From: Robiginitomaculum sp.
GTDB taxonomy: Bacteria > Pseudomonadota > Alphaproteobacteria > Caulobacterales > Maricaulaceae
Reading direction: 5' to 3'
DNA: 64,000 nucleotides
NCBI GenBank assembly: GCA_002733495.1
Contig: NVVV01000001.1
Location: 90,771-154,770, forward strand
The notes beneath the pieces were generated by a model. It saw only the letters and a list, made by a program, of their open reading frames with translations, made no database searches and was not told the DNA's origin. Shown here in pieces: positions 8,887 through 17,748 of the stretch (within the stretch, counting starts at the first letter, position 1; each line of letters starts with the position of its first letter). Position numbers and translations under genes: made by a program.

Positions 8887-9798
8887 CTATTTCAACTCAC
8901 CGCTTTTCAGCCAGTGGGCGCATTCAGGGCCAAGCTTCGCTACCGCCAGTTTTTCGTAATCCTTGCATTCTTGCGCGCTTAGAAGATCACGCCAGCGGCC
9001 ATTGGTGCCTTTATTGATAAAGGTTTTGGCGCCGCCCTCCCACATGAGGCCGCCAAGCGGTGTGTTCTGTTCAGCATTCGCTTTCATATACTCAAAGGTG
9101 CAATGCTGTACGATGGTGTCCCATTTGCTTTCATCAATGGGGATGTCCAGAAACGCGGAAATCTTGCGCATCTGGCCGGGCAAATCTGCTTTCAGCGCCG
9201 AAAAGTGCAACATCATGACATTGGGCAGATCGCGCACCGCCCACCAGCTATTGATATTGTCCCAATAGGGCCAGATGGGCCAACCATCGCGGGCCAGCCA
9301 CTCATGAAAATAGCCCACCACCTCTTTTTGTGGCGGCGCAAACGGCTCTATGTCTGGTGGGCAGACAGCGGCCATGCGCTCATACATTTGCGGCATGTGT
9401 TTAGAATGGTGGTTATAATAGCTCCAGAGTACATCACGGCCATCGCGGGCGATATACAGATATTTAGCTTTTGGCGAAAACCTCAGAGCATCCACAGGCA
9501 AATGCGTTTTTACAAAACGGCGGTGGGTTTGCGCTTCCAGATCTGCCAGTTTTTCGCGCTTGGGCGGTAAGCGAAAGTCCAGCCAAGGGGACATGTCGGC
9601 GACATTCAGGCCTTCTTCGCCCTGAAAGATCAATTGAGCCACGATCTGTTGCAGCCAGGTGGTTCCAGACTTGGCATAGCTGGTAATGATGATGTCATCA
9701 TCTCGAAAGGCAAACTCATCCCATATGGCCGAATCGAAATGATTATGCACCAGCTCGCGCGTCTTTTGCGGCCAATTCACCTTATCTGCTTTTGTCAT
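8887..9798 (-). CDS. PAPS-dependent sulfotransferase family protein
   Basis: Sulfotransfer_1-type enzyme that would move a sulfuryl group from PAPS to a hydroxyl or amine acceptor in the cytoplasm. The 303-residue protein has the 5'-phosphosulfate loop TSYAKSGTTW at about 39-48, the 3'-phosphate binding strand/helix YIARDGRDVLWSYYNHH in the middle, and a C-terminal KGTNGRWRD segment matching the third PAPS contact. All catalytic motifs seem intact. Start: the ATG at 9798 follows a GGGGGCAAGG purine stretch; the frame extends upstream to 9915 but that extension has no family similarity. It is a single-gene unit, divergent from the oxidoreductase at 9962. No sulfate-activation genes are in the window, so the acceptor cannot be inferred. 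Confidence 0.88.
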   Translation of the reverse strand: MTKADKVNWPQKTRELVHNHFDSAIWDEFAFRDDDIIITSYAKSGTTWLQQIVAQLIFQGEEGLNVADMSPWLDFRLPPKREKLADLEAQTHRRFVKTHLPVDALRFSPKAKYLYIARDGRDVLWSYYNHHSKHMPQMYERMAAVCPPDIEPFAPPQKEVVGYFHEWLARDGWPIWPYWDNINSWWAVRDLPNVMMLHFSALKADLPGQMRKISAFLDIPIDESKWDTIVQHCTFEYMKANAEQNTPLGGLMWEGGAKTFINKGTNGRWRDLLSAQECKDYEKLAVAKLGPECAHWLKSGELK

Positions 9799-9961
9799 AA
9801 CCTTGCCCCCTTGATGGCCACACCCTAACACAGCTTGGTGATTTCGCACCTTTACATGACGACAATTGCTGTGGTGCATAAAAAAATTAGCCCTGCCCGT
9901 TAGACATGGGGCCAAAGCGCGCTAAGGTCTGGTGAACAGTGTTAACCCAAAGGAAGCCTCC

Positions 9962-10975
9962 ATGACCACAACAAGTCGCGAAATTCATCTGGCCAGCCGC
10001 CCGGTCGGCCTGCCAATGGCCGAAAACTTTGCTCTGGCGAGTGTTGAGCTGCCGGACCCGGGTGCCGGTGAATTGCTGGTCAAAAACCTGTGGATGTCGG
10101 TTGATCCTTATATGCGCGGGCGCATGATTGACCGCAAAAGCTATGTACCGCCCTTTCAGATTGGCAAGCCACTGGAAGGCCATGCGGTTGGCAAGGTGGT
10201 CAGCTCTAACAACCCAGATTTTGCCGAAGGCGATCTGGTGCTTTCCATGAATGGTTGGCGCGAGGCGTTTGTGTCCGATGGCAAGGGCCTGCAAAAGCTG
10301 GAAACCTTTGGCCTGCCTGAACAGGCATTTTTGGGCGTTGCCGGCATGCCGGGCCTGACCGCCTATGCCGGTTTGCTGCGCATTCTGGAACCCAAAGAAG
10401 GTGAAACCATCTTTGTGTCTGGTGCCGCCGGGGCCGTTGGCTCGCTGGTTTGCCAAATCGCCAAGATCAAAGGCTGCACGGTTGTTGGCTCTGTTGGTTC
10501 CAGGGAAAAGGGCGAATGGCTGAAATCTTTGGGCGTGGATGAAATCATTTTGTACAAAGACCACCCGGATCAGCATTCCTTGATGAAGGCATTAAAAACC
10601 GCCGCGCCCAAGGGCTTGGACATGTATTTTGAAAATGTCGGCGGCGACCATCTGGTGGCCGCACTGGACGCCATGCGCGACTTTGGCCGCATTGCCGTTT
10701 GCGGCATGATTTCCGGCTATAATGATACCGAGCCAAAGCCCGGTCCGTGGAATTTGTTTAATATCATTGGCAAACGACTGAAAGTTCAGGGCTTTATTGT
10801 CTCTGACCATCAGGACATGCTGGGCGATTTTGTCGGCGATCTGGCACAGTGGGTCCCCTCAGGCAAAGTGCAATGGCAGGAAACCGTAGAAGACGGCATT
10901 GAAAATGCCCCGACCGCATTTCTGAAGCTATTTTCCGGCGGCAATACAGGAAAAATGCTGGTTAAACTGAGCTAA
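9962..10975 (+). CDS. zinc-independent MDR NADP-dependent oxidoreductase (CurA/leukotriene B4 dehydrogenase-like)
   Basis: Medium-chain reductase of the family that reduces the double bond of enones or 15-oxo-prostaglandin/curcumin-type substrates with NADPH. The 337-residue protein has a GroES-like N-terminal domain (MSVDPYMRGRM motif at about 43-53) and a Rossmann domain with SGAAGAVGSLV at about 153-163 and the FENVGGD motif typical of this subfamily at about 222-228. Zinc ligands of alcohol dehydrogenases are absent, as expected. Start: AAGGA precedes the ATG at 9962; the frame extends 10 codons upstream without a ribosome site. A thioesterase follows after 28 bases, probably co-transcribed. 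Confidence 0.9.
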   Translation: MTTTSREIHLASRPVGLPMAENFALASVELPDPGAGELLVKNLWMSVDPYMRGRMIDRKSYVPPFQIGKPLEGHAVGKVVSSNNPDFAEGDLVLSMNGWREAFVSDGKGLQKLETFGLPEQAFLGVAGMPGLTAYAGLLRILEPKEGETIFVSGAAGAVGSLVCQIAKIKGCTVVGSVGSREKGEWLKSLGVDEIILYKDHPDQHSLMKALKTAAPKGLDMYFENVGGDHLVAALDAMRDFGRIAVCGMISGYNDTEPKPGPWNLFNIIGKRLKVQGFIVSDHQDMLGDFVGDLAQWVPSGKVQWQETVEDGIENAPTAFLKLFSGGNTGKMLVKLS

Positions 10976-11003
10976 AGCCGTGCGCGGTTTTTCCAAACTG
11001 ACC

Positions 11004-11423
11004 ATGGATAAAACATCACTGGAAGCGGCCAATGCAGTGGGCCGGGAAACCTTTCCCGGCCATATGGGCATTCAATTTACCAATCTGGACCCGGCCCATG
11101 TTGAGGCCGAGTTTACGGTTACCAACGCCCATATGGCCCCTAACGGGTTCTTGCACGGCGCTTCTGTGGTGGCGCTGGCCGATACCATTGCGGGTTTTGC
11201 CAATGTGCTGAACCTGCCCGAAGGGGCTGGCGGTTTCACCACGATTGAGCTGAAAACCAATTATCTGGGCACCGCGCGCGAAGGCGTGATCAAGGGCGTT
11301 GGCACGCCGGTGCATCTGGGCCGATCCACGCAAGTTTGGGATGTTAAAGTCTATCGGGCCAGCGATAACAAGACCATCGCCTTGTTTCGCTGTACCAATA
11401 TGATTTTGTGGCCAAAGCCTTGA
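11004..11423 (+). CDS. PaaI-type hot-dog thioesterase
   Basis: Small hot-dog fold thioesterase, about 139 residues, expected to hydrolyse acyl-CoA (aryl or aliphatic). The core reads PNGFLHGASVVALADTIAG, where the HG(G/A) and following Asp/Glu positions form the usual active-site helix, followed by the ELKTNYLGTAREG strand. The start is uncertain: ATG at 11004 fits the family's length, while GTG at 10980 would add 8 residues; neither has a strong ribosome site. It overlaps the next gene by 16 bases and follows the oxidoreductase closely, so the three may form one unit. Substrate unknown. Confidence 0.82.
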   Translation: MDKTSLEAANAVGRETFPGHMGIQFTNLDPAHVEAEFTVTNAHMAPNGFLHGASVVALADTIAGFANVLNLPEGAGGFTTIELKTNYLGTAREGVIKGVGTPVHLGRSTQVWDVKVYRASDNKTIALFRCTNMILWPKP

Positions 11424-11959
11424 CCGTTTGGGTCACCCTGTTGCGCGGCATCAATGTTGGTGGTCATCATCGCCTTCCTATGCAGGATTTGCGTGATATT
11501 CTGGATGATTTGGGTTTGAAAGATACGAAGACCTATATCCAAAGTGGTAATGCCGTTTTTCTTGGCCCATCCGGTGATCCGGCGGCATTGGGGCAAAAAA
11601 TAACCAACGCTATCGCACTTAAAATGGGCTTTGCACCTTTTGTTTTTCTGATTGAAAAGGACGCATTTGATCAGGCCATCACCGACAACCCCTTTATGGG
11701 CCAGATCAAGGAAGACAAGCACATGCATGTCGCTTTCCTGACCCAAAAACCAACAAAGCCGGACCTTGGCAGGCTTCATAATCTGGCCAGTAATGGTGAG
11801 GAATTTCATCTGGGCAATGTTTGCTTTTACCTTCACGCACCTGCAGGTATTGGCCGCTCTAAACTGGCCGCAAAAGTTGATGTGGCGCTTGGGGTAAAAA
11901 CCACGGCACGAAACTGGCGCTCGCTCATGGCCATCAAGGCATTGGCTGATGCTTTGTGA
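11408..11959 (+). CDS. DUF1697 family protein
   Basis: A 183-residue protein of the DUF1697 family, recognised from its N-terminus (VTLLRGINVGGHHRLPMQDLRDILDDLG) and the TYIQSGNAVF motif. No biochemical role is established for the family as far as I know. The GTG start at 11408 lies inside the end of the thioesterase gene (16-base overlap), implying coupled translation. Length is normal. The conserved Arg/Asn-rich N-terminal loop is complete, so the gene looks functional. Confidence 0.85.
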   Translation: MAKALTVWVTLLRGINVGGHHRLPMQDLRDILDDLGLKDTKTYIQSGNAVFLGPSGDPAALGQKITNAIALKMGFAPFVFLIEKDAFDQAITDNPFMGQIKEDKHMHVAFLTQKPTKPDLGRLHNLASNGEEFHLGNVCFYLHAPAGIGRSKLAAKVDVALGVKTTARNWRSLMAIKALADAL

Positions 11960-12006
11960 GCAAAGACTGGCCCATGGATCCTGACATTTGAACTGGAGAG
12001 AAAATA

Positions 12007-12552
12007 ATGGCAAGCCCCGAAGAAATGGCCTCTAGCATGATCGCCAACATGCCAGAAAAAACCGGAAAATCACTGGATGAATGGCTAAAGATAGCTAAGC
12101 AAAGCAGCCTGGAAAAACACGGCCAGATTGTCAAACATCTGAAAAGCGAACATGGCATGACCCATGGCTTTGCTAATCTGGTAGCGCATCACACGCTAAA
12201 ATGTGACGAGCCAATTGATCTGGTGGCTGCACAATATGCAGGGGGAAAAGCGAGCCTGAGACCCATACACAACGCCTTGGTTAAGATTGCATCCGGGTTT
12301 GGCAATGATGTTCAAATTGCCCCCAAGAAAACCTGTGTCAGTCTACGGCGCAGCAAACAGTTTGCAGTGATCACACCCGCCACAAAAACCCGCATAGATC
12401 TTGGCATCAATCTTAAGGGCCAGGCGGGCACAGAGCGTCTGAAAGCAGAGAAACCAGGATCAATGTGTACACATAAAATCGGCATTACCGATTTAAACGA
12501 TCTGGACAACACCCTCATAGACTGGCTGCAGGAAGCCTACAACGCTGCCTGA
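12007..12552 (+). CDS. DUF4287 / DUF5655 domain protein
   Basis: A 181-residue cytoplasmic protein made of two domains of unknown function: an N-terminal DUF4287-like part (about 1-70, with the KTGKSLDEWLKI and MTHGFANLVAHH motifs) and a C-terminal DUF5655-like part (about 85-178, VQIAPKKTCVSLRRSKQFAVI and RIDLGINLKG). The fusion is common in bacteria. Start: GGAGAGAAAATA before the ATG. It follows DUF1697 after 47 bases and converges with the DAHP synthase gene with only 12 bases between the stops, without a visible terminator. Confidence 0.83.
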   Translation: MASPEEMASSMIANMPEKTGKSLDEWLKIAKQSSLEKHGQIVKHLKSEHGMTHGFANLVAHHTLKCDEPIDLVAAQYAGGKASLRPIHNALVKIASGFGNDVQIAPKKTCVSLRRSKQFAVITPATKTRIDLGINLKGQAGTERLKAEKPGSMCTHKIGITDLNDLDNTLIDWLQEAYNAA

Positions 12553-12564
12553 AAGACCAATTGC

Positions 12565-13935
12565 CTATTGCGTGGCGGCCACTTTGTCGCGATTAATTTT
12601 AAGTTGTTCAGCTAGTAAAAACGCCAATTCCAGCGCCTGTTCTCCGTTCAGGCGCGGGTCGCAATGGGTGTGATAGCGTGAAGAGAGATCGTCTTCGGTA
12701 ATCTCGTTCGCACCGCCAATACACTCGGTGACATCATTGCCGGTCATTTCAAAGTGCACGCCGCCGGGCCAGGCGTTTTCGACGCGTAGCACGTCCATAA
12801 ACTCTCTAACTTCAGCCAGCACGGCACTAACGGGCCGCGTTTTAAAGCCATTGCTGGTCTTCTGGGTATTGCCGTGCATGGGATCACAAGACCAGACCAC
12901 AACGCGGCCTTCGTCTTCGACGGCCCGCACAAGCGTGGGTAAATGCTGACCCACTTTTCCCGCGCCATAGCGATTGATCAGAACAATGCGCCCCGGCTCG
13001 TTTCGTGGGTTCAGAGCATCCAGCAGACGCAGCAAATCATCGCTTTGCATGCTTGGGCCACATTTAATACCGATCGGGTTTTTAATGCCCCGGCAAAACT
13101 CAACATGAGCACCATCAACCTGACGCGTGCGATCGCCAATCCACAAAAGATGCGCCGAGGTGTCATACCAATCGCCCGACGTACTATCGATACGGGTCAT
13201 GGCCTGTTCATAGCCCAAAAGCAGGGCTTCGTGGCTGGTATAAAAGCTGGTGCCGGCCAATTGCGGCGCGCTTTCGGCGGTAATGCCGCAAGCATCAATA
13301 AATTCCAGGGTTTCGCTGATCTTGTCGGCGATATTGCGATAGCGGGCACCGGCGGGGCTGCGATTGACAAAGCCCAGCGTCCATTTGTGCACATTCCCCA
13401 GATGCGCATAGCCGCCCGTGGCAAACGCCCTGAGCAGGTTCAGCGTCGAGGCCGACTGGTTATAGGCCTGCATCAGGCGTTCCGGGTTGGGCACACGCCC
13501 TTCAGGCGTAAAGGCCATGGCATTAATATTATCGCCGCGATAGCTGGGCAACGTCACCCCATCACGGGTTTCCACCGGCGAAGAGCGCGGCTTGGCAAAC
13601 TGGCCCGCAATACGGCCAAGTTTCACCACCGGGCGACCGCCGGCAAAGGTCAGCACCACCGCCATCTGCATCAGCACACGAAACATATCGCGCACACCAT
13701 CGGCGGAAAATTCCTTAAAGCTTTCGGCGCAATCGCCCCCTTGCAACACAAAGGCACGTCCCTTGGCGGCTTCGGCCAATTCATTTTTCAATGCCCGGGC
13801 TTCACCGGCAAAGACCAAAGGCGCAGCGCGGCACAAACGCGCCTCGACATCAGCCAGAGCGGCTGGGTCTGGATAGTCATCGGGAATGTGCTTGGCGGGT
13901 TTTTCACGCCAGCTATTGGGAGACCATTTGGCCAT
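12565..13935 (-). CDS. class II 3-deoxy-7-phosphoheptulonate (DAHP) synthase
   Basis: First enzyme of the shikimate pathway: condenses phosphoenolpyruvate and erythrose 4-phosphate to DAHP. The 456-residue protein belongs to the class II (plant/mycobacterial) family: it begins [22 protein letters not shown], carries [10 protein letters not shown] at about 65-73 (Cys69 is the metal-binding cysteine of the family), the [17 protein letters not shown]-binding stretch, and the C-terminal [17 protein letters not shown] block. Start: AGGTG lies 5 bases before the ATG at 13935; the 32-codon upstream extension has no family similarity. It stands alone. Long open antisense frames across this gene are shadows of its GC-rich codons. 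Confidence 0.95.
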   Translation of the reverse strand: MAKWSPNSWREKPAKHIPDDYPDPAALADVEARLCRAAPLVFAGEARALKNELAEAAKGRAFVLQGGDCAESFKEFSADGVRDMFRVLMQMAVVLTFAGGRPVVKLGRIAGQFAKPRSSPVETRDGVTLPSYRGDNINAMAFTPEGRVPNPERLMQAYNQSASTLNLLRAFATGGYAHLGNVHKWTLGFVNRSPAGARYRNIADKISETLEFIDACGITAESAPQLAGTSFYTSHEALLLGYEQAMTRIDSTSGDWYDTSAHLLWIGDRTRQVDGAHVEFCRGIKNPIGIKCGPSMQSDDLLRLLDALNPRNEPGRIVLINRYGAGKVGQHLPTLVRAVEDEGRVVVWSCDPMHGNTQKTSNGFKTRPVSAVLAEVREFMDVLRVENAWPGGVHFEMTGNDVTECIGGANEITEDDLSSRYHTHCDPRLNGEQALELAFLLAEQLKINRDKVAATQ

Positions 13936-14119
13936 AAGAACACCTGTCTGCTTGGGCTTTTGGCCCGTAAGGTCAGTGTCTATACGGCAAAGCGAACAGC
14001 ACGCAAACACGAAGCCACAGCCAAAATGCACATTTTTTAGAAAATTATTTCACAAACTGGAGGGTCCCGCCCCGTCGCAACGTCATCACACTGTAACAAC
14101 AATAAAGTGAGGGACTGTA

Positions 14120-14653
14120 ATGCGAAACACAATCATCAAACCTGTACTGGTTGCCGCCATAGCGCTGGCCAGCGTATCACCGGCTTTTGCCGATCCACTC
14201 TATGGCAGTAATTCTGCCCTGAATGGCCTGCGTCAGCAAAATGACATGGCCGCCAAAGCCTATTTCAAATTTTCACTGGGCGGCAAACGCCTAACCCCCA
14301 AAGAGCGTTTTCGCTCTGGCCTGAAACTGCAAATGCGTAATGTTTTCCAATCTGAAAGCCTGCAAAACACCCGCTTTGTTTATGAAGACCGCAACAATTT
14401 GAACCTGCTGGACCTGTCCATGACCGGCAAAGGTCTCTCCTCGCTACAGCTAAACGGTGTGCCGCTGAGCAAAAGCGCCTACACCCTGAATGCCGGTGAA
14501 GACGGTGGCTCAAGTGGCAGCAGCACCATGCGTACAGGGCTGATTGTTGCTGGCGGTGTTATTCTGGCCATCGGCGTCGCTGCGGCAGCCTCTGGCGGCG
14601 GCAACGACAGTAATAACAACAATGATCGTGATGGTACTAACGATAACAACTAA
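14120..14653 (+). CDS. secreted/anchored hypothetical protein with Asn/Asp-rich tail
   Basis: I do not recognise this 177-residue protein. It begins with a clear signal peptide (about 1-25, ending SPAFADP), has a central polar region (about 30-125) with basic stretches, then a Gly/Ser linker, one hydrophobic segment (about 137-157, GLIVAGGVILAIGVAAAA) and a low-complexity tail of Gly, Asn and Asp (about 158-177). This suggests a periplasmic domain tethered by a C-terminal membrane helix with a short acidic tail. GAGGG precedes the ATG. It is divergent from the DAHP synthase gene and monocistronic; about 100 bases of unremarkable sequence follow before the next gene. Confidence 0.7.
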   Translation: MRNTIIKPVLVAAIALASVSPAFADPLYGSNSALNGLRQQNDMAAKAYFKFSLGGKRLTPKERFRSGLKLQMRNVFQSESLQNTRFVYEDRNNLNLLDLSMTGKGLSSLQLNGVPLSKSAYTLNAGEDGGSSGSSTMRTGLIVAGGVILAIGVAAAASGGGNDSNNNNDRDGTNDNN

Positions 14654-14757
14654 GACGAAGACCTGAATTTCCCCTTCCCCTCAGGTGTCGGGGTCTGGAC
14701 CAGAAATGGGACAGGCCCCGGCCCTTCCCCTATTCTTCCGCCTATATCTCCTCTGCC

Positions 14758-15639
14758 TTAACGCAGGCGGTCAAGCATTCCCGCTACCAAAGGCACCGCA
14801 AAGTCCGAGCCTTGTTCGGGATAATGATAAGGCTCGATCATTTCGACTTCCATAATCACGGGGGACTGCTCATCCTCCCGTACCAGATCAATGCGCGCGT
14901 AAAGTGGTAATGTCGGCAAAGCCGATATGGCAGCCTTGGCGACGACCCGTTCCTGCGTATCGGGCTGATGATCAACTTCCCGGCCACCATAACCTGACTG
15001 CACCCGATAGTCGCCTACGCCTGGTATTTTGCGTACGGCGTGACTGAATGCACCATCATAATAGAGCATGGAAATTTCGCCATATTTGGCCACGCTAGAA
15101 AGGAAAGGCTGTATAAAACAGCTATCCGGCGGAAGAGCGTCAGGCATTGGCAGGGCCTCGCTTCGTTTTAGCCGCGCCTGTCGCCAGGCATTGGCCCCAA
15201 TGCGCGGTTTGATAACAATTTCATCGGTTTGCAGCGTATCAAAGGCCGAAGTAATACTGAATTCATCGGCCTTATCGGCCCAAAGCGTCGTGATGGACGG
15301 AACGCCCTTTTTTGCCAGATCAGCCAGATAGCTCTTGTCGAGGTTCCATTGCATTAGTGCCAGCGGATTAAACAAGGCGGTTTGCGTATCGATATGGGCG
15401 AGGGTTTCAAAAAACAGATCGCGCTTTTGCGGATAATCCCATGTTGTCCCCACCAAAACGGCATCAAAGCTTTTCCAGTCTACAATCGGGTCGTCCCAGA
15501 TTACGTCTTCAAGGCTTAGGCCACGCCTTTCCGCTTCGCGGCGCATTGCCGCACTCTGAAGGTCATGCTCGCGCCCTTCCGGTCCGCGATCAGACTGCCC
15601 GGGGCACAACGCTGCACAGGTAAGAAATGCAATCCGCAT
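14758..15639 (-). CDS. ATP-grasp domain protein (RimK/glutathione synthetase-like)
   Basis: A 293-residue protein that looks like an ATP-grasp carboxylate-amine ligase. It shows a pre-ATP-grasp N-terminal part (about 1-95, ending VLVGTTWDYPQKRD), a central part with the ATP-binding lysine context IVIKPRIGANAWR, and the C-terminal metal-binding region with ARIDLVREDE and VMEVEMIEPYHY, where the acidic residues should bind magnesium. The family joins an amino group to a carboxylate; the substrates here are not known. It lies 9 bases after the glutathione reductase gene on the same strand and so is probably co-transcribed with it, which makes a peptide or thiol substrate conceivable (inference). 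The ATG at 15639 has no strong ribosome site. Confidence 0.75.
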   Translation of the reverse strand: MRIAFLTCAALCPGQSDRGPEGREHDLQSAAMRREAERRGLSLEDVIWDDPIVDWKSFDAVLVGTTWDYPQKRDLFFETLAHIDTQTALFNPLALMQWNLDKSYLADLAKKGVPSITTLWADKADEFSITSAFDTLQTDEIVIKPRIGANAWRQARLKRSEALPMPDALPPDSCFIQPFLSSVAKYGEISMLYYDGAFSHAVRKIPGVGDYRVQSGYGGREVDHQPDTQERVVAKAAISALPTLPLYARIDLVREDEQSPVIMEVEMIEPYHYPEQGSDFAVPLVAGMLDRLR

Positions 15640-15648
15640 ATAAATCCC

Positions 15649-17043
15649 TTAAACCGCTTCGCCATCTTCCAGCGGGTCTGGCACGTATTTCTCGCGCATC
15701 AGTACCAGTTCTTCGGCGGCGGTGGGGTGCACGGCGCAGGTCTCGTCCCACTCAGCCTTGGTCAGACCGGCTTTGACCGCTATGGCGGCGACCTGAATAA
15801 TCTCGGGCGCAGCATCAGAAACCAGATGCACGCCCACAACCACCTGATCGCTGGCGCGCACCACCAGCTTCATCATGTATTTCTCCGCTGAGCCAGAGAG
15901 CGTATGCCGCAACGGCCTGAAGCTAGCTTTATAAATATCTATATCGCCGAATTCTTCGCGCGCATCGTGCTCGCTAAGCCCCACACTGCCCACCGGAGGA
16001 TGCGTAAAGACAGCGCTGGCCACATCGCGGTGATCAAAACTGTGGCGGCGGTCGCCAAATTCACTGTCGGCAAAGGCCGCCCCCTCGCGAATAGCCACCG
16101 GGGTCAGGGCAATGCGGTCGGTGACATCACCCACCGCAAAAATTGAAGATATATTGGTCTGGCCAAACTCATCGACCATCACCGCGCCGCTGCGGCTGGT
16201 GTTGACCCCGGCGGTTTCCAGCCCAAGGCCATCCGTGGCCGGTACGCGGCCCGTGGCCATCATCACCTGATCACAATCTATATTGACGCCCGTATCCAGC
16301 ACCACCTGCAAATCATCACCGGCCTTTTTTACCGCCTTGATATTGGCATGGGTAACCACCCGCACGCCCTGACGGATCAGTTCGTTATGCACATGGGTAC
16401 GGATGTCATAATCAAAGCCACGCAACACCGTATCGCGGCGGTAAATCAGGCAGGTTTTCACCCCAAGGCCTGCAAAAATAGAGGCAAATTCACAAGCAAT
16501 AAAGCCGCCGCCATTGATAACAATATGCTTTGGAATGGAATCCAGATGGAACACCTCGTTCGAGGTTATGGTATGCTCTTCGCCGTCGAATCCAAGTTTT
16601 CGGGGCGTGCCGCCGGTGGCAATCAGGATTTTACCACAGGTAAATATACGCCCCGAGGGGATAAGTTTTACCGTATTAGGGCCGGTAATTTCTGCGCGCT
16701 CCTCATACATGCTTACACCCGCATTACCCAGATTGCGCCGGTAAATGCCTGACAAGCGGTCGATCTCCTGATCCTTGGCAGCGATCAGCGTTGCCCAGTC
16801 AAAGCGGATATTATCGGCCAGCCAGCCATAGCCCTTTGCCTCTTCAAAGCCTTCGCCATAACCAGCGGCATAGACCATAAATTTTTTAGGGATACAGCCC
16901 CGGATAACGCAGGTGCCACCAATGCGAAATTCCTCGGCAATGGCGACGGATGCCCCATACTGGGCACTCATCCGCGCCGCGCGCACGCCGCCAGAGCCAG
17001 CGCCGATAACAAACAGGTCAACATGATCAGTCATATCGCTCAT
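15649..17043 (-). CDS. gor: glutathione-disulfide reductase
   Basis: FAD/NAD(P)H flavoenzyme that keeps glutathione reduced. The 464-residue protein has an N-terminal FAD loop (IGAGSGGVRAAR, about 13-24), the redox-active pair in GGTCVIRGCIPKK (Cys45 and Cys50), a central NADPH domain with the VINGGGFIACEFASIFAGLG loop followed by basic YRRD residues typical for NADPH preference, and the C-terminal dimer domain with the catalytic His in CAVHPTAAEE. Length and motifs are complete. It starts 3 bases after the rpiA stop, so glmU-rpiA-gor-ATP-grasp are one unit on the minus strand. An alternative ATG three codons downstream is possible. Confidence 0.93.
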   Translation of the reverse strand: MSDMTDHVDLFVIGAGSGGVRAARMSAQYGASVAIAEEFRIGGTCVIRGCIPKKFMVYAAGYGEGFEEAKGYGWLADNIRFDWATLIAAKDQEIDRLSGIYRRNLGNAGVSMYEERAEITGPNTVKLIPSGRIFTCGKILIATGGTPRKLGFDGEEHTITSNEVFHLDSIPKHIVINGGGFIACEFASIFAGLGVKTCLIYRRDTVLRGFDYDIRTHVHNELIRQGVRVVTHANIKAVKKAGDDLQVVLDTGVNIDCDQVMMATGRVPATDGLGLETAGVNTSRSGAVMVDEFGQTNISSIFAVGDVTDRIALTPVAIREGAAFADSEFGDRRHSFDHRDVASAVFTHPPVGSVGLSEHDAREEFGDIDIYKASFRPLRHTLSGSAEKYMMKLVVRASDQVVVGVHLVSDAAPEIIQVAAIAVKAGLTKAEWDETCAVHPTAAEELVLMREKYVPDPLEDGEAV

Positions 17044-17046
17044 GGC

Positions 17047-17748
17047 TTAACGCTCCAGTATTTGGGCGCCGTTATCGTCGCCAATAATGACCACACGGGC
17101 CAAATCAATAAACAGGCCGTGTTCGACCACGCCAGGCACTGCACAAAGCTGCGTCGCCGTTTTTGCCGGGTTTTTGATCGCCCCACAGGCACAGTCCAGT
17201 ATGTAATGCCCCCCATCAGTGAGGAAAGGTCTGGTGCTGTTCTTCTCATGCCTCAGCTTCACTTCGGGGGGCGCGCTCCATTTGTTTTTAAGAACATCAA
17301 AGACTTTTTTGGCGGTGATTGAAAACCCGAACGGGTCAACTTCAACCGGCAAGGGATAGGCCCCCAAAGTCTCGACCAGCTTGCTCTCATCGGCGATCAC
17401 CACCATCAGGTCCGAAGCATTGGCAATGATTTTTTCACGTAAAAGCCGCCCGCCGCCGCCCTTGATCAGGGCAAAATTTGGCCCGATCTCATCGGCACCA
17501 TCAACGGTCAGGTCAATCCGGTCCGCATGTTCAATCGTCAACAGCTCTATACCCGCCTCGCGTGCCGCCTCTTTGGTTTGATCAGATGTGGGAATGCCCT
17601 GCACCTTCAGGCCAGCGGCCACCCGAATGCCCAAAAGTTCGATAAAAATCTCGGCAGTTGAGCCAGAACCCAGTCCCAAAACCATACCATCTTTTACATA
17701 GTCCAGCGCCTGACGCGAGGCGTGGGTTTTTGGCCCATCACTCATCAT
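17047..17748 (-). CDS. rpiA: ribose-5-phosphate isomerase A
   Basis: Interconverts ribose 5-phosphate and ribulose 5-phosphate in the pentose phosphate pathway. The 233-residue protein shows all RpiA signatures: GLGSGSTAEIF near residue 25, the DGADEIGPN catalytic loop and KGGGGRLLREKI in the middle. The ATG overlaps the stop of glmU by 4 bases (two Met codons in a row at the start). Downstream, gor begins after 3 bases. Supplying pentose phosphates and NADPH-linked thiol reduction from one operon is a known arrangement in alphaproteobacteria. Confidence 0.95.
   Translation of the reverse strand: MMSDGPKTHASRQALDYVKDGMVLGLGSGSTAEIFIELLGIRVAAGLKVQGIPTSDQTKEAAREAGIELLTIEHADRIDLTVDGADEIGPNFALIKGGGGRLLREKIIANASDLMVVIADESKLVETLGAYPLPVEVDPFGFSITAKKVFDVLKNKWSAPPEVKLRHEKNSTRPFLTDGGHYILDCACGAIKNPAKTATQLCAVPGVVEHGLFIDLARVVIIGDDNGAQILER

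Noticed and set aside
12943..14040. 365-codon open frame on the plus strand opposite the DAHP synthase gene
   Set aside because: It is the antisense shadow of a clear class II DAHP synthase; no ribosome site, no family features, His/Arg/Gly-rich composition typical of reversed GC-rich codons.
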